IMG/VR virus record: IMGVR_UViG_3300046007_007841
Location: 1-28,167 of that record
Reading direction: 5' to 3' (one strand)
DNA length: 28,167 bases
From: a virus
The first letter of the stretch is position 1, and each line of letters opens with the position of its first letter. The position numbers and the translations under genes are program-made. Below, piece by piece: positions 23,060-28,167 of the stretch. Under the pieces are notes generated by a model that did no database searches, was not told the DNA's origin, and worked only from the letters and a program-made list of their open reading frames with translations.

Positions 23060-24838
23060 TTAGCTGCTGGTATTACTTGCTATCTTACCTTTAAAGTATT
23101 CTGCCTTCTCTGCTAGTGTATTACCTTTAATTTTTTGCTTAGTAATTCCCTTTATTAAGCTATCCTTTTCGCATACCATTACTAAAGTTTCACGCGCACG
23201 AGTTACAGCTGTATATAACAGCTCACGGCATAGCATGTTATTGTGGCTTTTATGGAATAGCAAGAATACTTTACGCCACTCGCTGCCTTGTGACTTGTGA
23301 ATAGTCATTGCATATGCAAGATCAAGAGCCAGTAATTCTCCTACTGTTTTTAGCTCTAGCTTTATGAATTCATCATTATGTGAATCGGTAAGTTCAATGG
23401 TTACAATATGGCTTGCTGCCAGTTTTGCGCCTTCCTCAATGCTATAGGTTGCATCCTCAATAAGTTTGTCTATATCTATGTCAGTATTTTGAATAAGCTT
23501 GAAAGCTTCATGTTCATTATGTCCGAAGTAATCTAAATGCTGGCTTGGGGCTTGGAATTCTGAGCCTAGATAGGATTCATTAAGCCTTATATCAACTATT
23601 GTTGCATCCTGTTTATCATATATGACCTTATCACCTACTGAATAATATAGCTTATGGAATGATGCAATAATTTCATGGGTAATCCTGCCTTCTTTTCTGG
23701 CTATATGATTACCGATGTATTTATTAATAAGAGTGCAATTAAATTTTTTGTCAGTTTTATCATTTACTTGTGGGCATAAGATTATATCTGTATCAGGATT
23801 ATAAGAGCCTGAATCATAACCAGCATAAAACATTTTGCAAGTTTCAAGCATGGCATGTTCTGAATCTAGCTGCTTTGGATAGGGTATGATTTGCAGTTTT
23901 CCAGGTTCACAAAATGAAGCCATGTCAAATTGCATAATAGGTTTGCCTGATAGGATTCTGTGTGCAAGTCTAATAATAGGCGATTCAAGAGCTTGCCGAT
24001 ATACTTCTGTTAGTTCGATTACTGGCAATTCTAGTAGCTTGTAACCTAAGATAGCATGACCGAATACTGGTGGTAACTGATTAAGGTCACCAATGAATAC
24101 ATACTGACAGTTACTTGGTAATGCTTGGCGCAATTCCTCGAATAGTTCAACACTGAGCATACTGGCTTCATCAATAATGACAGTCTGGATATTGCTGCAT
24201 AGGGGATTAAGCAGGTTTCTTTTCGGTTCAAATACTCTCTTATTTCGCATTTTGCCAGTTTCTTCATCCAATACTTCATAGAATACTGGGCTATATTCTA
24301 GGGCTTTATGAATGGTAATAGTGTTGGCTGCAATATCTAGCGGCATTTGCCTTTTAATGTTTTGAACAGCACGACGTGTATAGCTGGTTACTAGCAATCC
24401 AGGCGCACCACTCTTGATATATTTGTGGCTTGCATCCTGAATATGCAGAACACTGCCAGATTGCAGCCTTGCCGCGATACCTGCTTGGGTGCATGTAGTT
24501 TTACCAGTACCGGCAGCACCAATTAGGACACAAGAAAGGCCATTGGCAAGTAAGCTGGCAAACTCATGTTGTCGGTCATTGAGTGCTATATCCTTTGAGC
24601 TACCGTCAGCATTCCATGCTGTAATTATGCGTGGTACTTGGTAGCTGGTAGGATTTACTGCCAGTAAAGGCGCTGCATTATTAGGTGTAATGGTAGTTGG
24701 GCTTGCTGGGCTTGCTGGAATGGTCACAGGTGGAGCCGCTTCGCGGGGCTTGCTAGATGGTATTACCAAACCGCCTATTGTTTGCTGATTAGCTGGTTTC
24801 TTATATTTGCTTAGGTCAAGAGCCATATTGTTTAGCAT
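23060..24838 (-). CDS. RecD/Dda-like superfamily 1B helicase
   Basis: The 592-residue protein has a Pro/Ala/Thr-rich low-complexity N-terminal stretch (about residues 30-65) and then SF1B motifs: Walker A GAAGTGKTT (about 107-115), Walker B VIIDEAS, motif III GDLNQLPP, motif IV-like LTEVYRQ, motif V AMTIHKSQGSEW and motif VI YTAVTRARETL. It should move 5' to 3' on ssDNA and help replication or recombination. The longest frame begins with TTG directly before the ATG at 24838, which I prefer; no clear ribosome binding site exists for either or for the Met five codons in, so the start is uncertain. A variant of the CCAATAACCTAA motif lies 11 bases upstream. Confidence 0.93.
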   Translation of the reverse strand: MLNNMALDLSKYKKPANQQTIGGLVIPSSKPREAAPPVTIPASPASPTTITPNNAAPLLAVNPTSYQVPRIITAWNADGSSKDIALNDRQHEFASLLANGLSCVLIGAAGTGKTTCTQAGIAARLQSGSVLHIQDASHKYIKSGAPGLLVTSYTRRAVQNIKRQMPLDIAANTITIHKALEYSPVFYEVLDEETGKMRNKRVFEPKRNLLNPLCSNIQTVIIDEASMLSVELFEELRQALPSNCQYVFIGDLNQLPPVFGHAILGYKLLELPVIELTEVYRQALESPIIRLAHRILSGKPIMQFDMASFCEPGKLQIIPYPKQLDSEHAMLETCKMFYAGYDSGSYNPDTDIILCPQVNDKTDKKFNCTLINKYIGNHIARKEGRITHEIIASFHKLYYSVGDKVIYDKQDATIVDIRLNESYLGSEFQAPSQHLDYFGHNEHEAFKLIQNTDIDIDKLIEDATYSIEEGAKLAASHIVTIELTDSHNDEFIKLELKTVGELLALDLAYAMTIHKSQGSEWRKVFLLFHKSHNNMLCRELLYTAVTRARETLVMVCEKDSLIKGITKQKIKGNTLAEKAEYFKGKIASNTSS

Positions 24839-24848
24839 CAAATTTGAT

Positions 24849-24860
24849 TAGGTTATAGGG
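24849..24860 (-). promoter_or_regulatory. Variant CCTATAACCTAA leader motif
   Basis: It matches 11 of 12 bases of the motif at 12820-12831 and 16716-16727 and lies 11 bases before the helicase ATG, which has no recognisable Shine-Dalgarno. The motif may take part in translation start or in control of replication genes. Confidence 0.4.
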
Positions 24861-24868
24861 TGATAGAT

Positions 24869-25057
24869 CTAGATTAATTTGCACTCATGTTGAATTATTC
24901 TAACTATTGATCTTATAGTAGGTAATCCAAAGCAATGATGTTTTGCATATACTTTTTCCATAGTATAAATGTAAAGCCTTAATTTTAAGTTGAGTGCTAA
25001 GTATCTTGCGAATCTAGCTCGTATATAGCTGTCTGGTTTTTTATTTTGCATATTCAT
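24869..25057 (-). CDS. Small basic hypothetical protein (62 aa)
   Basis: The product begins MNMQNKKPDSYIRARFARYL and contains many Arg and Tyr with two Cys; helical, likely soluble or membrane-surface. The ribosome binding site is weak (GGGGAT about ten bases upstream). The gap position and same-strand order are the main support. A start at the second Met is possible. No family recognised. Confidence 0.5.
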   Translation of the reverse strand: MNMQNKKPDSYIRARFARYLALNLKLRLYIYTMEKVYAKHHCFGLPTIRSIVRIIQHECKLI

Positions 25058-25070
25058 AATATCCCCATAA

Positions 25071-25451
25071 TTAATAAATAAGCTTAATAAGAGCCACGCT
25101 TAATTCTAGCTCTTGACAAAGCCTGAATGATATTGCTATTTTTCTTGCTTTATAGCAATCAAGCAAATTATTATTGCTATCTTGAAAGATTACTTGGTAG
25201 CTGATTCCTTCACGTTCAATTAATGGTGGCTTGGAATCAAGAGCATTGGCTATCTGGCTGATAAAATGGCTTGGTGTCCAGTTTAAGAGATAAGCTCGAA
25301 CGATACCGGCTTGCTTCAATGGTGCAATATTCCATTGATGATAGATTGCGCTGATAATATCCAGCTTTGATTGATGTTCTATACTTTCATGCAGATAGCG
25401 ATTGATTGTCACTGGTTTGGTTTGGTTGGTTTGGGCGGTTGATGGTTTCAT
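25071..25451 (-). CDS. Hypothetical early protein (126 aa)
   Basis: Helical, with an N-terminal Gln/Thr-rich stretch (MKPSTAQTNQTKPVTINRYL) encoded by a TGGTT-rich tract and a hydrophobic C-terminal strand/helix (ISFRLCQELELSVALIKLIY). AGGT lies eight bases before the ATG. No known motif seen; its place in the early block is the only clue. Confidence 0.6.
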   Translation of the reverse strand: MKPSTAQTNQTKPVTINRYLHESIEHQSKLDIISAIYHQWNIAPLKQAGIVRAYLLNWTPSHFISQIANALDSKPPLIEREGISYQVIFQDSNNNLLDCYKARKIAISFRLCQELELSVALIKLIY

Positions 25452-25507
25452 AATTAATTACCTGAATCTGTTGGTTGCTCTGATTGCTTTGGTTGCTGCA
25501 ATGTTGA

Positions 25508-26482
25508 CTATGCTGCCGCTGCCATGCTTGCCATTAAGCGCAATACTTCTGCATCATAAGCCATTGCAGCAATGAATCCACTAGGACGCTCTCCAAGCTG
25601 GCTTATAGCTTGCTGCCTTAATTCTTGCTCTTTATCCTGTTCTGCTTGATTTTCCAGCATTGCCGCACCATAGGCATTATGCCCGCCCGATTCCAGCATT
25701 AGCTTAACTGCTTGATATGCTTTCCATATATGGATGTTATCCAGACTCAAACAGTCTGTAATGGTATCAAGTAGCTGATTGCATTGTTGGCTAGTAATGG
25801 GATTTTGTGGCTTAGATTCCAGTGTATGCACTAAGCCTGAATACTCTATTATATAGCGCATATGCTCACGTTCCTGCCTATCTTGCCAAGCCCTGCTTGG
25901 TATTGCATCAATCACATATCGGCTTAAGGCTTTAATATATCGGCTCGGTTTTCTACTGCTGAATGCTGATAAGTGACTCAAAAAGTTAGCCTTTTCAGCG
26001 TCACGTTTCTCTTGATACTGCCTATAATAACCAGCATGGTAATCAGCAATAGCGGATAGCCATAACTCACAGGATGTAACCATTATGGCAAGGTCAGAAT
26101 TATTGCTAGCGTCAATTATGACTGTGGGGAAATGTGCTAATTGACTGGTGGGCCATGATGGACAGGTTAGCGAAAAGGTTATGATTTCAACCAATAATGG
26201 CATTGCTTGGTTAATATTGCTTTCTTGCGATTGCAAATGCTGATTTAAAGGGGATGCTGCCGCTGCCCATGTTACTAGCTTAGTGGCATTGAAAATCGCA
26301 AGAGCTAAAAGGCGGGATTCTTGCTTGGATAGCTTTCCACGCTGCCAGCTTGCTTTATAGATTCTTAATAGCTGACTAGCTGAAAGAGCAAATATTGGGT
26401 GTTGCCAGCTAGCTGCTATGGTTGGATGGGTGAATTGTGGTAAGGATGACTCCAAACCTGATATTGTGCAATATAGTCTCAT
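25508..26482 (-). CDS. Hypothetical early helical protein (324 aa)
   Basis: I do not recognise this largest early protein. It is nearly all helical, rich in Ala, Ser, Gln and Leu, starts MRLYCTISGLESSLPQFTHP and ends with an Ala-rich run (LMASMAAAA). A middle region is basic (SSRKPSRYIKALSRYVIDAI). It could be a replication-initiation or priming protein, which the window otherwise lacks, but no motif supports this. The leader TTGAGACTAACATTATG is shared with the gene at 27295-27645. Confidence 0.65.
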   Translation of the reverse strand: MRLYCTISGLESSLPQFTHPTIAASWQHPIFALSASQLLRIYKASWQRGKLSKQESRLLALAIFNATKLVTWAAAASPLNQHLQSQESNINQAMPLLVEIITFSLTCPSWPTSQLAHFPTVIIDASNNSDLAIMVTSCELWLSAIADYHAGYYRQYQEKRDAEKANFLSHLSAFSSRKPSRYIKALSRYVIDAIPSRAWQDRQEREHMRYIIEYSGLVHTLESKPQNPITSQQCNQLLDTITDCLSLDNIHIWKAYQAVKLMLESGGHNAYGAAMLENQAEQDKEQELRQQAISQLGERPSGFIAAMAYDAEVLRLMASMAAAA

Positions 26483-26569
26483 AATGTTAGTCTCAATTGA
26501 TATTAATGTTATTTTCTCAGCCTTGCAGGTTGCAGCACTTGACAGGGCCGCTACGCGGGCACCATCCTG
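26483..26569 (-). other. Short gap with GC-rich hairpin
   Basis: The 87-bp gap before the 324-residue gene contains GCCGCTACGCGGG (26547-26559), whose arms CCGC and GCGG close a three-base loop; a near-identical element, GCCGCTTCGCGGG, lies at 24735-24747 inside the helicase gene. No T-run follows, so it is not a normal terminator. Confidence 0.35.
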
Positions 26570-26731
26570 TTATCCAGCTTGTAAGCTAAGAGCCTTATTG
26601 CAAGGCTGTCTGGCTGATAGCTCAAACCTATATCCAGCATTATGCAACCATATCAGGCCAGCCGTGCTAATGGCGTCATAGTCAAAATGACTGATTACCT
26701 TGCCTTGCTTGCTTATTAAGTCATATCTCAT
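26570..26731 (-). CDS. Small hypothetical protein (53 aa)
   Basis: I place the start at 26731, where GGGGGATAGA lies just before the ATG, rather than 54 bases further up inside the preceding peptide gene. The product begins MRYDLISKQGKVISHFDYDA and continues with a helix and a basic end. Its start is one base after the stop of the 33-residue peptide, so they are likely coupled. Function unknown. Confidence 0.65.
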   Translation of the reverse strand: MRYDLISKQGKVISHFDYDAISTAGLIWLHNAGYRFELSARQPCNKALSLQAG

Positions 26732-26732
26732 T

Positions 26733-26834
26733 CTATCCCCCAATATGTAAGAGCGCATCAATAAAAATAGCATGTATGGCAGCAATTGCTACCAACTCAA
26801 TCAATGTTAATTCCAGAATCCTATCATATATCAT
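26733..26834 (-). CDS. Single-helix membrane peptide (33 aa)
   Basis: The product is MIYDRILELTLIELVAIAAI followed by HAIFIDALLHIGG, essentially one hydrophobic helix with a charged N-terminus. GAGG lies five bases before the ATG and the stop is followed one base later by the next start, which supports translation. It is the first gene leftward of the large gene-free control region. Small early membrane peptides may block superinfection or host functions; unknown here. Confidence 0.6.
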   Translation of the reverse strand: MIYDRILELTLIELVAIAAIHAIFIDALLHIGG

Positions 26835-26886
26835 AAAAACCTCATTTTGTCAATTGTTAAAATTCAATCTCTTGTTAAAAGATTTA

Positions 26887-26904
26887 CGGGAAAGTGGCTA
26901 TGTG
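26887..26904 (+). repeat. Left copy of 18-bp inverted repeat
   Basis: CGGGAAAGTGGCTATGTG; the partner at 27265-27282 reads CGGGAAAATGGCTATATG on the other strand. They differ at two positions, both A/G. Confidence 0.7.
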
Positions 26905-27030
26905 TCCACAATGGCTAGTTGGCTATATGCCTATATTGTGCCTTTCATATCCTCATTCCATAATACTAATAGCTCCCTCTCCTATCCTATCGCTAATAGC
27001 TCCCTAACACGTAATCCTTATACTGAGAAT

Positions 27031-27050
27031 ATCCCTCAATTACGAGGGAT
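27031..27050. repeat. 7-bp inverted repeat (operator-like hairpin)
   Basis: ATCCCTC and GAGGGAT are perfect arms with the six-base centre AATTAC. No T-run follows on either strand, so an operator or origin element is more likely than a terminator. Confidence 0.5.
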
Positions 27051-27264
27051 CGACCACTTATATATATCCCCTCTCTTTTAAAAAGGTTATTAATAAAGAT
27101 ATAGTATCAGCCCTAGCTCTACTGAGGGAGCTATCAGTAATAGGTTGGTAGTGAGAGCTGGTGGTAATATGGGTAAATGGATGCATATTTGGGTCAGATA
27201 TGGAGGCATCAACCATTCTGTACATGTAGCCACTTTGGCAAAAAAGCCATGTAGCCATTTGAGC

Positions 27265-27282
27265 CATATAGCCATTTTCCCG
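27265..27282 (-). repeat. Right copy of 18-bp inverted repeat
   Basis: The minus strand reads CGGGAAAATGGCTATATG, facing the left copy across 360 bp. Two further RTGGCTACATG units follow at 27248-27258 and 27223-27233 in the same orientation. Confidence 0.7.
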
Positions 27283-27294
27283 CCTAAGTAATGC

Positions 27295-27645
27295 TTATAC
27301 TCTATATGCTCTTCTATCATCACCTACCTGTTCCATGCAAGCATCATAATAGTCCGCTATCAGTTTCAGCTCTTGCCTATCCTTAGCTGTTCCTGCAGCA
27401 TAGCAATATAGCGTAGGGCGATATTTGCCACGAGCTTGCATAAGATCAAGCATGGAGCCAAAACAGCTATGCTTTCTAACTAGTTTATCAATCTTAGCTA
27501 GCATGTAGTCGGCTGGAAATAGTTTGCTAGCTTCATTCTGAGCTTGCAGGACTTCAATAGGTGTAATGAATGTATAATCAATATGATTAAGAGTAGCCGC
27601 ACAGATATTATATTGTAGGGATGATACTTGGATGCTGTTGTTCAT
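27295..27645 (-). CDS. Hypothetical early protein (116 aa)
   Basis: The start at 27645 gives MNNSIQVSSLQYNICAATLN; a longer in-frame start (27699) would run through the palindrome at 27685-27698 and into a T-run, so I reject it. The protein is helical with several Cys and a basic middle (AKIDKLVRKHSCFGSMLDLM). The leader ATTGAGACTATCATTATG is nearly the same as that of the 324-residue gene and lacks a normal Shine-Dalgarno. Function unknown. Confidence 0.65.
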   Translation of the reverse strand: MNNSIQVSSLQYNICAATLNHIDYTFITPIEVLQAQNEASKLFPADYMLAKIDKLVRKHSCFGSMLDLMQARGKYRPTLYCYAAGTAKDRQELKLIADYYDACMEQVGDDRRAYRV

Positions 27646-27677
27646 AATGATAGTCTCAATAATGGTAATGGATAAAA

Positions 27678-27699
27678 GAAAAAATGACATCCTTGTCAT
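27678..27699 (-). terminator. Copy 3 of palindrome with T-run, weak terminator
   Basis: The minus strand reads ATGACA-AGGA-TGTCAT followed by TTTTTTC, directly after the 76-residue gene. The stem is AT-rich (6 bp), so it would be a leaky terminator or attenuator. The same 14-base core is at 9071-9084, where no T-run follows. Confidence 0.5.
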
Positions 27700-27707
27700 G
27701 TTGTGTA

Positions 27708-27938
27708 CTAAATAGCTCCTAATTTTCTAGCTTCTGCATAAATTATATTGCTTGCTTTTCTGGATGTAAGCCTAAGGCCATCATCAATTAACAGACTATA
27801 AACATGTCCGTCCTTTTCTAATGCCAGCTTTTCAGCTTCCGCCCTATCTTTAGTGGCTTGTTTTAAAATCTTATTGCCAATGCTCACAATATAAGCATGG
27901 CCTTTAATATGCTGTGCGGTAACAATAAATACTTTCAT
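27708..27938 (-). CDS. First leftward early protein (76 aa)
   Basis: The product begins MKVFIVTAQHIKGHAYIVSI and looks like a small alpha/beta protein (strand, helix, then VYSLLIDDGLRLTS). The pattern of two strand-loop-strand units with a charged middle helix is not one I can name. The leader AGTGAGTCTATT before the ATG resembles those of two other early genes. A sigma70-like promoter lies about 75 bp upstream, making this the first gene of the early transcript visible here. Confidence 0.65.
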   Translation of the reverse strand: MKVFIVTAQHIKGHAYIVSIGNKILKQATKDRAEAEKLALEKDGHVYSLLIDDGLRLTSRKASNIIYAEARKLGAI

Positions 27939-28167
27939 AATAGACTCACTTGCTGGCTGTCCAGCTCTGTTAGTAGCTTGATGCTACATGTTAAAAGAAA
28001 TAAAAGAGCCTTCATTATAGTGTTGTCAATACCATCATCAACCTTTATTTATCAGAAATGTGAACTACTTCACAAAATACTAGCATCATCCTTATCATCA
28101 TCAAGCTAATAGCACCCACCGGGGCGGAAGCCTTTTTAGTCCGTGGCGCGCTCCCCCTCCTATTTTC
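27939..28167. other. Leader and GC-rich edge of window, no gene seen
   Basis: This 229-bp stretch holds the early promoter at 28014-28041 and, from about 28107, a GC-rich block with GGC-GGAA-GCC followed by five Ts on the plus strand, which could be a weak rightward terminator. I see no gene. The change in base composition at the end could mark a genome end or another module, but the window stops. Confidence 0.4.
28014..28041 (-). promoter_or_regulatory. Sigma70-like early promoter
   Basis: On the minus strand TTGATG (28041-28036) and TATAAT (28019-28014) are 16 bp apart, a perfect -10 and a 5-of-6... near-consensus -35. It reads leftward into the early genes beginning at 27938. Confidence 0.65.

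Larger units (their letters stand above)
26835..27294. promoter_or_regulatory. Gene-free repeat-rich region: candidate origin or control region
   Basis: This 460-bp stretch has no convincing gene. An 18-bp inverted repeat, CGGGAAARTGGCTATRTG, lies at 26887-26904 and 27265-27282 (16 of 18 identical). The 11-mer RTGGCTAYATG occurs three times near each end, the two groups pointing at one another (left 26894, 26911, 26919; right 27223, 27248, 27265). Between them are two direct copies of CTAATAGCTCCCT (26966-26978, 26993-27005) and an inverted near-copy (27125-27137), a perfect ATCCCTC/GAGGGAT hairpin (27031-27050), and an AT tract with TATATATA (27059 on). TTGTTAAAA is repeated at 26854 and 26872. 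This suits a replication origin with iterons, a multi-operator switch, or a small inverted-repeat element. Confidence 0.6.

Noticed and set aside
25412-25440. TGGTT-rich tract
   Set aside because: It encodes a Gln/Thr-rich N-terminus of the 126-residue protein; short simple-sequence bias is enough to explain it.
26776-27081. Plus-strand 101-residue frame
   Set aside because: It runs against two minus-strand genes and the control region, lacks a ribosome binding site and reads through repeats.
27058-27323. Two overlapping minus-strand frames (69 and 77 residues) in the repeat region
   Set aside because: Neither has a proper ribosome binding site, their Trp-rich sequence only reflects the TGGCTAYATG repeats, and one begins inside the end of the 116-residue gene.
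1-28167. CRISPR array, tRNA genes, integrase or transposase
   Set aside because: No regularly spaced repeats, no cloverleaf with a T-loop consensus and no recombinase motif were seen.

Overview
This window looks like about 28 kb of an AT-rich, lytic-type tailed phage genome with a podovirus-like gene plan. The clues are two very long helical ejection-type proteins, a family A DNA polymerase with a helicase, annealing and nuclease module, and tightly packed genes that overlap by a few bases. No RNA polymerase, terminase, portal, capsid, integrase or tRNA is visible here. The host cannot be named from the sequence; the Shine-Dalgarno and sigma70-like signals point to a Gram-negative bacterium.

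Layout. Bases 1-6840 on the plus strand hold the end of the virion operon: a helical internal virion protein (cut by the window start) and a 1657-residue gp16-like ejection protein, closed by a strong intrinsic terminator at 6880-6915. Everything to the right is read leftwards on the minus strand and converges on that terminator. In transcription order from the right edge these are: small early genes (27.9-24.9 kb); a 460-bp gene-free region with inverted repeats (26.8-27.3 kb); a RecD/Dda-like helicase; a separately controlled 234-residue protein with its own promoter, palindromes and terminator (22.1-23.05 kb); a row of small unknown genes; a RecB/Cas4-like nuclease, a Sak4-like recombination ATPase, a DHH phosphoesterase, and a possible ssDNA-binding protein; several tiny genes; PolA; a DUF3987-like helicase; an SGNH-hydrolase tail protein of different base composition; two small membrane proteins; and a nucleotide-metabolism group (dUTPase, zinc ribbon, DUF6378 protein, ThyX-like protein). 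Two free-standing HNH homing endonucleases sit in the replication module.

How the genes may work together. PolA, the DUF3987-like helicase and the RecD-like helicase would copy DNA. The nuclease, Sak4-like ATPase, DHH enzyme and putative ssDNA-binding protein would process and anneal ends. The dUTPase group would supply nucleotides. The SGNH protein is a likely receptor- or capsule-modifying virion part that was swapped in by recombination.

Several genes too short for routine gene callers are supported by ribosome binding sites and stop/start overlaps: a zinc ribbon (8243-8389), a 57-residue protein (15055-15228), a half-acidic 44-residue peptide (17662-17796) and a 33-residue membrane peptide (26733-26834). 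The most unexplained structure is the 26.84-27.29 kb region, bounded by an 18-bp inverted repeat and carrying clustered 11-mers that face each other; it could be an origin or control region, or a small inverted-repeat element.
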